DNA from: CAZOZP01 sp964584325
GTDB lineage: Bacteria; Bacteroidota; Ignavibacteria; Ignavibacteriales; Melioribacteraceae
Direction of reading: 5' to 3'
Assembly: GCA_964584325.1 (NCBI GenBank)
Contig: CAZOZP010000038.1
Coordinates: forward strand, 1 to 35,579
Length of the DNA: 35,579 nt
The notes beneath the pieces were generated by a model, which saw only the letters and a list, made by a program, of their open reading frames with translations, ran no database searches and was not told where the DNA came from. Below are positions 26,469 through 33,922 of this stretch, in pieces (position 1 is the first letter of the stretch; the number at the start of each line of letters is the position of its first letter). A program made the translations under genes and the position numbers.

Positions 26469-27236
26469 ATGAACGAGATTGAAAACTATAAACAATTTAT
26501 AAGTCTCCTTGCGGGCCAGAGTGCTTCTGTTATAAGAAAATATTTCAGAGCAAAGCCGGAAGTTGAATCAAAAAAAGATCTTTCCCCTGTTACTGTTGCC
26601 GACCGCAAGGCTGAGGAAGTTATGCGCGAACTGATTATGAAGGAATACCCGTCACATGGCATTATCGGAGAGGAATTCGGCAATTATAATGAAAGTGCAG
26701 AGTATCAGTGGGTGCTTGATCCTATTGATGGGACAAAAAGTTTTATTTCAGGTGCTCTTTCTTTCGGAACTCTTATTGCGCTGCTCAAAAACGGAGAACC
26801 TGTAATAGGTGCTTTCAATCAGCCGGTGTTGAATGAATTTTTGATTGGGGATGGTACTTCTGCATTACTGAACGGGAGGGAAGTCCGCACCAGACAATGC
26901 AATTCAATTGAACAGGCAACCCTTCTTGTGACCGATCATCTTGATGTTGCAAAATATCAGAAGGCTGCGGGATACGAGAATCTTATAAGAAAAGTAAAAC
27001 TATACAGAAATTGGGGCGATTGCTACGGATATTATCTTTTGGCAACGGGATTTGCAGATATTATGATAGATCCTGTGATGCATCCTTGGGATCTGCTGGC
27101 ATTGATTCCCATTATACGAGGTGCCGGCGGAATAATAACGGATTATCAGGGAAATGATCCTGTAAAGGGAAACAGTATTGTAGCTACATCTGCTGATATT
27201 AACAAGGCAGTGCTGGAAATGCTTAATCCTGATTAA
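26469..27236 (+). CDS. hisN: Inositol-monophosphatase-family phosphatase, HisN (histidinol-phosphatase) type
   Basis: 255 residues from the ATG at 26469, which has AGGA about 5 bases before it; a start 33 bases earlier lacks such a site. The metal sites are GEEFG (Glu68, Glu69), DPIDGT (Asp84, Asp87) and the HPWDLLA motif (Asp208). NWGDCYGYYLLATGFADIMID is the pattern that separates HisN-type enzymes from CysQ and SuhB. The likely reaction is L-histidinol phosphate to L-histidinol in histidine synthesis; inositol phosphatase is the alternative. It converges with a permease gene and shares 4 bases with it. Confidence 0.85.
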   Translation: MNEIENYKQFISLLAGQSASVIRKYFRAKPEVESKKDLSPVTVADRKAEEVMRELIMKEYPSHGIIGEEFGNYNESAEYQWVLDPIDGTKSFISGALSFGTLIALLKNGEPVIGAFNQPVLNEFLIGDGTSALLNGREVRTRQCNSIEQATLLVTDHLDVAKYQKAAGYENLIRKVKLYRNWGDCYGYYLLATGFADIMIDPVMHPWDLLALIPIIRGAGGIITDYQGNDPVKGNSIVATSADINKAVLEMLNPD

Positions 27237-27964
27237 GCTTTTATAATTAGCAGCAGTGAGATCAAGACGAGAACGATTAAAATGATCTTTTCATAGAATC
27301 GCTGAGAAATTCTGCTGAAAAGTGCATGACCGGTTATTAGTCCGGCTAATACAAAGGGCAGAAAAGCAAAAAAGTTATTCATCACTTTAATCGAAGTGAT
27401 TCCGCCGGCAATATGAGAAATAACAACCGCAATTGTAGTAATTAAGAAAAATGCAGCGAGTGAAGCTTTAGTGTATGTTTTATCATTTCCCTGAAGATAG
27501 AAATAAATAAGCATCGGCGGTCCGGAAGTGTTAAAAGCTCCGCCCAGCAGACCTGAAAGAAATCCGAATAAATAGTCATAATTAGGATGAATTTTAACAG
27601 GTTTGATTATTCCGAGCAATGAAAAAAGCGAAAACAAAAGTATTACTATACCCAGAATTATTTTCATAATATAGGGATTAGTGCTGCCGAGGAGGTAAAC
27701 TCCAAGCGGAATTCCTGCAAAAGCGCCTGCCAAAAGTTTAAGTATTTGATTAAGAAGGATATGCTCCTTAAGTCTGAAAAACAAGTAAGAATTTATAACC
27801 AATCCGCATAGTGCTATAAGTCCGGATGCAAATTTAATATCGTAGTATAGACTTAATACAGGCATGGCAAACATTGCAAATCCGAACCCAGTGAGTCCTT
27901 GCTTAAATGCTGCGATTAGAATTATGATTCCTGAAAACCAGAAGAGCAGGTCTGATTCAGGCAT
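27233..27964 (-). CDS. TauE/SafE (TSUP) family membrane permease
   Basis: 243 residues, about eight membrane helices. The fold and the GGAFNTSGPPMLIYFYLQG segment (TSUP second-half signature) match the sulphite/sulphonate exporter family, as does FKQGLTGFGFAMFAMPVLSL near the N-terminus. Members export organosulphur compounds or other anions; the substrate cannot be read from sequence. It starts 29 bases after the RraB-like gene and may share its transcript. The stop codon overlaps that of hisN (TTAA). Confidence 0.9.
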   Translation of the reverse strand: MPESDLLFWFSGIIILIAAFKQGLTGFGFAMFAMPVLSLYYDIKFASGLIALCGLVINSYLFFRLKEHILLNQILKLLAGAFAGIPLGVYLLGSTNPYIMKIILGIVILLFSLFSLLGIIKPVKIHPNYDYLFGFLSGLLGGAFNTSGPPMLIYFYLQGNDKTYTKASLAAFFLITTIAVVISHIAGGITSIKVMNNFFAFLPFVLAGLITGHALFSRISQRFYEKIILIVLVLISLLLIIKA

Positions 27965-27993
27965 TTCAGTGCTTCAGAAGAATAAGTGGTTTG

Positions 27994-28743
27994 CTACTCG
28001 ACAACAAAAGTTTCCCATCCGTCATAAAAAGCTTCATAATTTTCAAGCAGAAGCAGAATATCGACAACAATCCTGTTTATTCTTTGTTCATCAATCAGAT
28101 CTTCTCTTGATATGATTAATTGGTAGGGATATTCTTCATCATCCGAATCTTCTACAGATACAGCAGAAAAATCCAGAAGCTTCATATCTTCAACAAATTC
28201 ATTAAGCTCTTCTTTATCCGAAAAGTAAATCCAATGGTCAATTTGTCTTGGTGTGCTTATATCATCGTTATTTTCTTTAAGGTGCTGAACAACTCTTCTG
28301 TTATATATAATCTGAAGTTCAATGCTGTCAGGGAAAAGGAAGTCGTTGTAAGTCTCCCAATCGGGTTCTTCAGTAATTTCATATTCATATTCATAATTAG
28401 GGAAATTAATCATAATTTCAGAAATTAGCTTTTCATGAAGAAATGTATCGCCCATATAGAAAAAAAAGTCGCGGAGGCCCTGGCTTGTTGCTCTTCCGGC
28501 ATATACTGCATCGTATTTTTCCAGCAATTCCGTTGTAAGCATATCTTCAATCTGAAATAGAACTGCTTCTTCCTTTTCAGATGTAAATGCTTCACCTTCG
28601 GATTCTTTTAATGTAATCGTTATATTAAGAAGATTAGTTTTTTCTTCTATGGGACTAACAAGTTTTAGAGCCAGATTCACGAGAATCGATGCCGGCATAT
28701 CGTCCACATTACAGAAAAACACATCCCAATCCTGATCTACCAT
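27994..28743 (-). CDS. DUF695 + RraB two-domain protein
   Basis: 249 residues, cytosolic. Residues 1-130 (DQDWDVFFCNVDDMPASILV, then RATSQGLRDFFFYMG) resemble DUF695. Residues about 165-249 (HWIYFSDKEELNEFVEDMK, ending in LLENYEAFYDGWETFVVE) resemble RraB, regulator of ribonuclease E activity B. In enterobacteria RraB binds RNase E and changes degradosome composition; here RNase E/G would be the hypothetical target. The protein is acidic. It lies between truA and the TSUP permease, all minus strand with short gaps. Confidence 0.8.
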   Translation of the reverse strand: MVDQDWDVFFCNVDDMPASILVNLALKLVSPIEEKTNLLNITITLKESEGEAFTSEKEEAVLFQIEDMLTTELLEKYDAVYAGRATSQGLRDFFFYMGDTFLHEKLISEIMINFPNYEYEYEITEEPDWETYNDFLFPDSIELQIIYNRRVVQHLKENNDDISTPRQIDHWIYFSDKEELNEFVEDMKLLDFSAVSVEDSDDEEYPYQLIISREDLIDEQRINRIVVDILLLLENYEAFYDGWETFVVE

Positions 28744-28832
28744 AGTTTACTGCCTGATGAAAGTAATGATTTTATATAAAACCTTTATACGAATTTAAGG
28801 GAAAAAAAATAAAAAATCACACCAAAATTTAA

Positions 28833-29621
28833 CTAATTAATTTTGTTAATAATCAAGTTTATTCTGAATTCATCCGTGATTTTTTCACCTTTGTAATACA
28901 CTTTTTCAAGATACAATCCGGAAGGCGGGGCAGTGAGTTTAGCTGGTTTATCGGAAATATTTCTGAACATTTCTTCAATCTCACGGATATCCAGTTTTCC
29001 TCTTCCGGCTTCAGCAATTATTCCGGTAATTCTCCTTACCATTTTCCATAGAAAGTGTGAACCGTTTATGTGAATAAAGACGGAATCATCTTTCTCAATC
29101 ACTCTGCAGAAATTCACCAGAACTTTTGTGGATTTATCCGAATTGTCTTTCTGACCGAATGATTTAAAGTCCTTCATTCCTTCAAAGCAGGCCGCAGCTC
29201 TTTTCATTTTCGCAATATCAAGTTTGTCTTTAATCCACCAACAGTATTTTTTACCGAATGCCGTGCGACGGGTGGAAATATGATAAATATAGCTTCTTGA
29301 AACTGCATCGTGTCTGGCATGGAAGTTTGTATCGGCTTTCCTGATACTTAAAATATTTACGGCGGCGGGAAGTTCGTCGTTAAGTTTCATTTTTATGATT
29401 TCAGGAGCAAGCATTGTCTTTACTTCCAAATGTGCACACTGCTCAAGTGCATGCACTCCGGCATCTGTTCTGCCTGAACCATAAATCTCAAAGTCTTTTG
29501 TTTGGAATACGGCAATGCATGCTTCAGCAAGCTTACCCTGAACAGTAATTTCATTTCTCTGCATTTGCCAGCCGCTGAACTTGGTGCCGTCGTACTCAAG
29601 CAATAACTTAAATTTCGCCAT
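28833..29621 (-). CDS. truA: tRNA pseudouridine(38-40) synthase TruA
   Basis: 262 residues. The catalytic aspartate is Asp53 in YGSGRTDAGVHA. The N-terminal LLLEYDGTKFSGWQMQ and the C-terminal LWKMVRRITGIIAEAGRGK segments are family hallmarks. The enzyme modifies uridines 38-40 of many tRNAs. Its upstream region carries a cluster of inverted repeats before the next gene. The ribosome site is weak. Confidence 0.96.
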   Translation of the reverse strand: MAKFKLLLEYDGTKFSGWQMQRNEITVQGKLAEACIAVFQTKDFEIYGSGRTDAGVHALEQCAHLEVKTMLAPEIIKMKLNDELPAAVNILSIRKADTNFHARHDAVSRSYIYHISTRRTAFGKKYCWWIKDKLDIAKMKRAAACFEGMKDFKSFGQKDNSDKSTKVLVNFCRVIEKDDSVFIHINGSHFLWKMVRRITGIIAEAGRGKLDIREIEEMFRNISDKPAKLTAPPSGLYLEKVYYKGEKITDEFRINLIINKIN

Positions 29622-29669
29622 AAATTATTATCATACTAAAATTAAAGAATACTGCAAAACTAATGATTT

Positions 29670-29840
29670 AACCCAAATTTGTCATTAAGGAAGAAAGTAA
29701 TGACAAATCGCCTAACAAAATCTAAACATTTCTGAAAAACGAAATGTAAGATTTTGTAAGGCGGGGTTACCCAAATTATTCTTTCTTTGCAATGGTATTA
29801 AGTGATAAAGATTTTCTAACGAATAATTTGGGTTTAACGT
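29670..29840. repeat. Cluster of nested inverted repeats between truA and a small gene
   Basis: Several stems can be read in this 171-base stretch. ATTTGTCATTA (29677-29687) pairs with 29698-29708. A long imperfect hairpin spans 29709-29763: 5 + 9 + 7 paired bases with one mismatch and one small internal loop around an 8-base loop. CCCAAATTATTC (29770-29781) pairs perfectly with 29821-29832. The outer ends share AACCCAAATT in inverted order (29670-29679 and 29828-29837, the latter approximate). This could be a MITE-like mobile element, a structured RNA, or a set of attenuators; no open frame is in it. Confidence 0.6.
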
Positions 29841-29845
29841 AATAT

Positions 29846-30193
29846 TTAATAAGAGTTTTCAGTATCGCTGATAAATTTTATCACACTTTCAAGCGAGTCA
29901 ATAATTTCCCAAGTCCAGTATTTTCCTTCACGGAAAAACACAAGATAGTTTTCTTCGAAAAGATAAACAAAAAATACATAATCGGTTTTTCGGGAAAGCG
30001 CAACGGCAACGCGGTCAATGTTTTGTTCAGCCAGTACGATAAGATAGTCGCTTTCGCATTTGCGGAAATCTATCAATTCATTGTAAAACTCGTCGGTACT
30101 TATTTTACCGTAACCGCGCGGTATTTTCGAAATGATATCATTTGTGCGGTCATACAGTTTGTTTTTCAGCTTACTTACTTCTGGGAAATCCAT
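29846..30193 (-). CDS. Unknown 115-residue protein
   Basis: I do not recognise it. It has a charged N-terminal half (LKNKLYDRTNDIISKIPRGYG) and a beta-rich second half with FVYLFEENYLVFF and a KYWTWEIIDSLESV segment. There is no signal peptide, membrane helix or catalytic motif. A good ribosome site (AAGGAG, 6 bases before the ATG) supports a real gene. A further 54-residue frame ends 11 bases upstream; downstream lies the palindrome cluster. Size and context would fit a small regulatory or toxin-antitoxin-like protein, but there is no evidence for it. Confidence 0.6.
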   Translation of the reverse strand: MDFPEVSKLKNKLYDRTNDIISKIPRGYGKISTDEFYNELIDFRKCESDYLIVLAEQNIDRVAVALSRKTDYVFFVYLFEENYLVFFREGKYWTWEIIDSLESVIKFISDTENSY

Positions 30194-30204
30194 CTCAAAC
30201 TCCT

Positions 30205-30369
30205 TTACCTTAATGAATAATAAGAAACAATTACAGGTAAAGAAACACCCGGAACAGCTTTATTTACTTTCCCGGATGTTCCGGAACCGGCCTTAACGGC
30301 CTTTGCTGGAACTGCAAAAAATAGTAAAGCATTTAACCGGGCACGGTATTTTGCGCCCTGAACAAACAT
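30205..30369 (-). CDS. Possible small protein of 54 residues, or structured RNA
   Basis: An ATG frame runs 54 codons and stops 11 bases before the next gene. It begins MFVQGAKYRARL and continues with a hydrophobic stretch (NALLFFAVPA) and Lys/Ala/Gly/Val-rich residues. GC content is above that of nearby intergenic DNA. No ribosome site is visible. The same DNA contains stems: GGGCGC / GTGCCC (one G-U pair) around an 8-base loop, and CCGGAACA / TGTTCCGG 8 bp apart by 19 bases. A folded leader RNA for the downstream gene is therefore an equal alternative. No riboswitch class could be matched. Confidence 0.3.
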   Translation of the reverse strand: MFVQGAKYRARLNALLFFAVPAKAVKAGSGTSGKVNKAVPGVSLPVIVSYYSLR

Positions 30370-30456
30370 ACTAAAAGAACATAATTTCTAATCAATAATA
30401 CATCAGAAAAATTATTGATGCAAGATAATTATCGGACATTTCGATAATTATTAAAG

Positions 30457-30484
30457 AAAAAAGGCGGAAAATTAGTCCGCCTTT
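30457..30484 (-). terminator. Intrinsic terminator of the pilin-like operon
   Basis: AAAGGCGGA / TCCGCCTTT stem with a 7-base loop, about 25 bases after the last gene of the minus-strand operon. Read on the minus strand it ends in a run of six T. The plus strand also has a short T run, so it could act in both directions. Confidence 0.85.
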
Positions 30485-30508
30485 TAATAAATCAATATAT
30501 CAGTTAAA

Positions 30509-31651
30509 TCAGAACATTTCGTAATATTTTTCAATAGGCAATCTGTGTTTTCCGTAACCGTATTTACTTTCGCGAATTTTTCCTAGACTTGTAGCCATTG
30601 AAATAGCCGCGGATGAATACATAATAGTACCGGAACCGTTACCTATACAGTTACCTTCAGAAGGCGTAGGGGTTAAACCTATAACTGCTCCTAATATGTT
30701 ACAGTGAATATGAACTATATCATCTGCAATTAAAAGACCTTTAAATGTTCCGCCGTTGATGTTTTCAATCTTGGCATTTCCGGCAGAATTGTGAACTATG
30801 AAAATTCCGCTTCCATTAAGTGTTTCCATTTTAATACTCGGGACTTGTTTTCCGCCTGAATAAGGCAAGTCAACATAGGTAACACCGCTCAAAGGAAGTT
30901 TGATTTGTGAAGCATCGGTAATATACTGACTGCCATTAATACCGCTTTTGGCAATACTAATAAGAGTTCCTTCAGGGTAACCATTATCAGTTCCTCCCAA
31001 TACTTTATCAGGAGTGTCCGGATATCCTCCGGGATAAGTCTGGTCGGTGGAGATAATATTTGATGCCCCCGGTTTCCAGGGAGTATAATCCGAACCTCCG
31101 TAAGTTCCGCCGATTGCTGAGTTACCACCCTGGTCAAATCCTTGTGTTGTCCAGATTCCGAGAGTACCGGTGCCGTTTAGAATTACATTTCCGTCAAGAT
31201 CGTGTTCACGTCCGTCAACAATCAATGTTCCTAATGTTCCGATATCATTGTTTGTTGAAATAGCCGCTTTAACAGACGAAGGAATGAAACCTCCTGCTGA
31301 TAATCTGACAACAGCTTCAACTGCTTGTTTTTCACTGAAATAGTCATCAGCTTTTACCGATATTTTAACGAGTGTATCCAATCCAACGATCTGGTCGGTT
31401 GTGATAGTGTAAGTGAAGTCAACATTCATAAATGTTGTACTTGCAGGGTCAACAACACGCATTTTTGTATCGTCGGCAAGTTCTGAGATCTTAGTGCCTA
31501 CGAAAGAATTTATTCTATCGCGCAATTCGGTCTTATTAAAGTATGATACAGAACTTTCGCTGCTCTGATATAAACCGGAATAAACAGAATAACTTATTAC
31601 AGAGAAGACAAATATTGCTCCGATTATTAGTATTAAACTGCTCTTTCCCAT
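30509..31651 (-). CDS. PilX-like membrane-anchored protein, second tandem copy
   Basis: 380 residues. One membrane helix at the extreme N-terminus (MGKSSLILIIGAIFVFSV) is followed by a helical stretch and a large extracytoplasmic part rich in Gly, Ser, Thr and Asn, with a right-handed beta-like segment near the end (GIFIVHNSAGNAKIENINGG, then FKGLLIADDIVHIHCNILGA). N-terminal organisation and C-terminal region recall PilX-type minor pilin proteins, but the family assignment is tentative. It is a paralogue of the gene upstream (12 bases away): both share SFVGT, VDGREH/VDGRDH, GTLGI, YPxTPxxVLG, VIHN/VHN, LGA and the ending YGxGKxRL then YYExF. A ribosome site AGAGAGG lies before the ATG. Confidence 0.6.
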   Translation of the reverse strand: MGKSSLILIIGAIFVFSVISYSVYSGLYQSSESSVSYFNKTELRDRINSFVGTKISELADDTKMRVVDPASTTFMNVDFTYTITTDQIVGLDTLVKISVKADDYFSEKQAVEAVVRLSAGGFIPSSVKAAISTNNDIGTLGTLIVDGREHDLDGNVILNGTGTLGIWTTQGFDQGGNSAIGGTYGGSDYTPWKPGASNIISTDQTYPGGYPDTPDKVLGGTDNGYPEGTLISIAKSGINGSQYITDASQIKLPLSGVTYVDLPYSGGKQVPSIKMETLNGSGIFIVHNSAGNAKIENINGGTFKGLLIADDIVHIHCNILGAVIGLTPTPSEGNCIGNGSGTIMYSSAAISMATSLGKIRESKYGYGKHRLPIEKYYEMF

Positions 31652-31663
31652 AACGGGCCTCTC

Positions 31664-32797
31664 TTAAAATTTTTCGTAATATGAATCTACCTGGAGTCTT
31701 TGCTTTCCGAACCCAAATCTAAATGAACCACCTAATCCGGTAGCTTTCCCGACTGCATCTTGTATTGCTTTGGAAGAAAACATTAATCTGCCTTTTCCGT
31801 TTCCAAAGTTTCCGCTTTTATCACCCAAACATACAATTGCTCCTAAAACATCACCATGTAATTTATCAACTGCATCAGTAATAACTAAACCTTCGAAAAC
31901 TTTGTTGTTATTTTTATTTACTTCTGCAGTTCCCTGAGCATTATGAATAACGACAAGTCCTTTACCCGAAAACTGAACTCCGGGTTTATTACCAGTTAAC
32001 GTAATATGTACAACTTCATTATTTGAAAGGATTACTTCACCGGAAGGATTAGTAAGTTTGCGATCGTATTTAATTGTTTGACCGTTTTTAAGACCTAAAA
32101 CATCTTCGGGAGTTTTTGGATAACCTGTTGTATCGCCGTATTGTTTAACAATGCTTTCACTTGATTTTCCACCGCCTGGAAGAGCATAATCTTTTCCACT
32201 ATTATCTGTACCAGTTACAGCAGTACTCCCTGAAACCTCAATTTTGTTTAAGGAAAAAATGCCTAAAGTGCCTTTACCACTTAACAAATAGCTAGCATCA
32301 TTTTCACTTCCGCTAGGAGGCATTGATTTATGATCTCTGCCATCGACTTTCAAATTACCATTTGAATAATAGTTTGCTTTCATAGTAACTGCACCTTTAA
32401 CAGCAGCAGGAACATACCCTGATTTTGGAATGGAAACAATTGTTTCAACAATTGGGTCTCCATTATTATCAGGTAACTTCTTAGCGTAATCACCAACAAT
32501 CCATACATTAATTTCTTTCTTATTTTCTCCGCCTACAACTACATCTTTAATAGTATATTGGAAATTATGTTGCATAAAATCTTTCTTTGCAGGACTTACA
32601 ACTTTCAGGTTATTGTCATCGGCTATGTCCGAAAGCAAGGTTCCCACAAAACTGTTGGTAATGTTTCTTAATTCCTGCATTGAATGGTAATCTACAGCCC
32701 TGTCTCCTGCTTGCTCAAGCTGTGTATAGCTTGTGAAGCTGATAATCGAAAAAATCGTTATGGCCGCTACGACCAATATAACGTTTGCTTTGCCCAT
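31664..32797 (-). CDS. PilX-like membrane-anchored protein, first tandem copy
   Basis: 377 residues, same architecture as its downstream paralogue: MGKANVILVVAAITIFSI, SFVGTLLSDIADDNNLKVV, VDGRDH, GKGTLGIFS, KGLVVIHNAQGTAEV, LHGDVLGAIVCL and a C-terminus ending YYEKF. Ends are conserved between the copies and the middle is diverged, as expected of a surface-exposed central part. AGGAG lies 6 bases before the ATG. Inference: a minor pilin or pseudopilin-like tip component, with the two copies perhaps forming a heteromer. No pilus motor or peptidase gene is in the window. Confidence 0.6.
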   Translation of the reverse strand: MGKANVILVVAAITIFSIISFTSYTQLEQAGDRAVDYHSMQELRNITNSFVGTLLSDIADDNNLKVVSPAKKDFMQHNFQYTIKDVVVGGENKKEINVWIVGDYAKKLPDNNGDPIVETIVSIPKSGYVPAAVKGAVTMKANYYSNGNLKVDGRDHKSMPPSGSENDASYLLSGKGTLGIFSLNKIEVSGSTAVTGTDNSGKDYALPGGGKSSESIVKQYGDTTGYPKTPEDVLGLKNGQTIKYDRKLTNPSGEVILSNNEVVHITLTGNKPGVQFSGKGLVVIHNAQGTAEVNKNNNKVFEGLVITDAVDKLHGDVLGAIVCLGDKSGNFGNGKGRLMFSSKAIQDAVGKATGLGGSFRFGFGKQRLQVDSYYEKF

Positions 32798-32810
32798 GGT
32801 TTGCTCCTAA

Positions 32811-33389
32811 TCATAAATTTAAATTTCTCGGCCTTACAACCCTGTATATTTCAGCCCCCGGATATACATCATTAATTGCTTCGGGTGCAACTATTACTAT
32901 ACTTACTCTTATTGATTTTATATTTTTTCTTATTGCCGGATTTTCTAATGTATCTATTTTCGCGCCTGTCAAATCCAGATATGTCATTTCAAAGCTGCCT
33001 ACATTAGATAATTTCATTTCAGGTAGTGCATTAACTTTTCTGAATAGTGGTAAATCATCCGGATTAGTAGATTCACTTGCTTGTTCTTTTGTGCCTAATC
33101 TGTAGGAAACTACATCAACATCACCATCACCATTGTTCTCAAGATCAGCCCTGAAAGTGATTGCATTTGAGTCAGCTTTTGATATCATTTCACCTGAAGT
33201 AACCCCGTATCCAATTTTTAATAAATCATATTCAAATAATTGTGCACTTAATACAGCTTCACTTTGTGATAGATTACCATATAACAAATCCATTGCATTA
33301 TCAGTAACTCTCATATTAAACTGGATAATCATCATCAGAAGAAATCCGCCGATAATTGTTGATCCGAGCACATCAAGTAAGTACATCAT
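32811..33389 (-). CDS. PilW/minor pilin-like membrane-anchored protein
   Basis: 192 residues. The N-terminal membrane helix (LGSTIIGGFLLMMIIQFNM) is followed by a helical segment (LYGNLSQSEAVLSAQLFEYDLLKIGYGV) and a beta-rich C-terminal part with TYLDLTGAKID and SIRVSIVIVAPEAI. This layout and length fit PilW/GspJ-like minor pilins, although a Gly-Phe-Glu prepilin cleavage site is not evident. A ribosome site AGGGGA stands 8 bases before the ATG. The gene lies 13 bases from its downstream and 32 bases from its upstream neighbour, so one operon. Confidence 0.6.
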   Translation of the reverse strand: MMYLLDVLGSTIIGGFLLMMIIQFNMRVTDNAMDLLYGNLSQSEAVLSAQLFEYDLLKIGYGVTSGEMISKADSNAITFRADLENNGDGDVDVVSYRLGTKEQASESTNPDDLPLFRKVNALPEMKLSNVGSFEMTYLDLTGAKIDTLENPAIRKNIKSIRVSIVIVAPEAINDVYPGAEIYRVVRPRNLNL

Positions 33390-33421
33390 AGTTTAATTCC
33401 CCTAATAAGAATTTATTATTA

Positions 33422-33904
33422 TCAATATGAAACCAAATGCGATAAACTCATTTCGCCGGCCATAAGATATGGACTTTTAACAGTAACTTTAATGAGCTTG
33501 GAAAATGTTTTCGATCCTGTAACGGTAACTGTTTTCGATCCTGTAACGGCATCGGTGATTATTTTTGCATAAGAAACTTCAACCTTATAGTCCATTTTGC
33601 CTAAGCGACTTAAAGTAACTTTATCTGTAAAGTTGTCATAATCGTCAACATCATCGAACTGAAAAGCCGCTGATTCATTGTTCTCTTTGCCGATTGTTGT
33701 ACTTAATTGTGAAGTCTTTGTAACTGCCTTTGTAACGGTTTCTTCATCAAATGATTTTGTCAGAATCTCGTCAATAACTGACTGTGCAACGCTGGAAGCT
33801 GTAATTATTGCTTCGTTTTCCAGGTTTAGTTCAATCTGTGTCTGGCTGCTGTTATTGAATGTTATTATGAGGTATGTAAATAATACTATACCAAACATTG
33901 CCAT
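33422..33904 (-). CDS. Small membrane-anchored pilin-like protein with an interrupted start
   Basis: 160 residues from the ATG at 33904: membrane helix (MFGIVLFTYLIITF), helical stalk (IELNLENEAIITASSVAQSV) and a Thr/Val-rich C-terminal part. In frame just upstream are codons for GNQSL, which align with G(K/N)xSL at the start of the two PilX-like neighbours. Before that stand ATG and TAG, with AAGGA 8 bases ahead of the ATG. So either the gene suffered a nonsense change and restarts at 33904, or the ATG-TAG is a regulatory start-stop. The C-terminal region carries a 24-base tandem duplication (TGSKTVTVTGSKTF). First gene of the four-gene operon. Confidence 0.55.
   Translation of the reverse strand: MAMFGIVLFTYLIITFNNSSQTQIELNLENEAIITASSVAQSVIDEILTKSFDEETVTKAVTKTSQLSTTIGKENNESAAFQFDDVDDYDNFTDKVTLSRLGKMDYKVEVSYAKIITDAVTGSKTVTVTGSKTFSKLIKVTVKSPYLMAGEMSLSHLVSY
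33506..33549. repeat. 24-base tandem duplication inside the first pilin-like gene
   Basis: TGTTTTCGATCCTGTAACGG occurs at 33506-33525 and again at 33530-33549 (plus-strand reading). The period is 24 bases, exactly 8 codons, giving TGSKTVTV TGSKTF. The exact identity of the 20 bases suggests a young, frame-keeping duplication. Confidence 0.8.
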
Positions 33905-33922
33905 TAAACTTTGATTTCCCTA

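Larger units (their letters stand above)
30194..30508. other. Gene-poor region between the pilin-like operon and the 115-residue gene
   Basis: 315 bases. From the operon end: a terminator (30457-30484), a 10-bp perfect hairpin at 30425-30451 (loop 7), a 9-bp hairpin at 30391-30419 (loop 11), then the small frame or structured stretch at 30205-30369. No recognisable promoter boxes. Confidence 0.55.

Noticed and set aside
30205..30369. c-di-GMP (GEMM) riboswitch
   Set aside because: Some GCAAAG and GGCC blocks recall the motif, but the order and pairing do not fit the known consensus on either strand.
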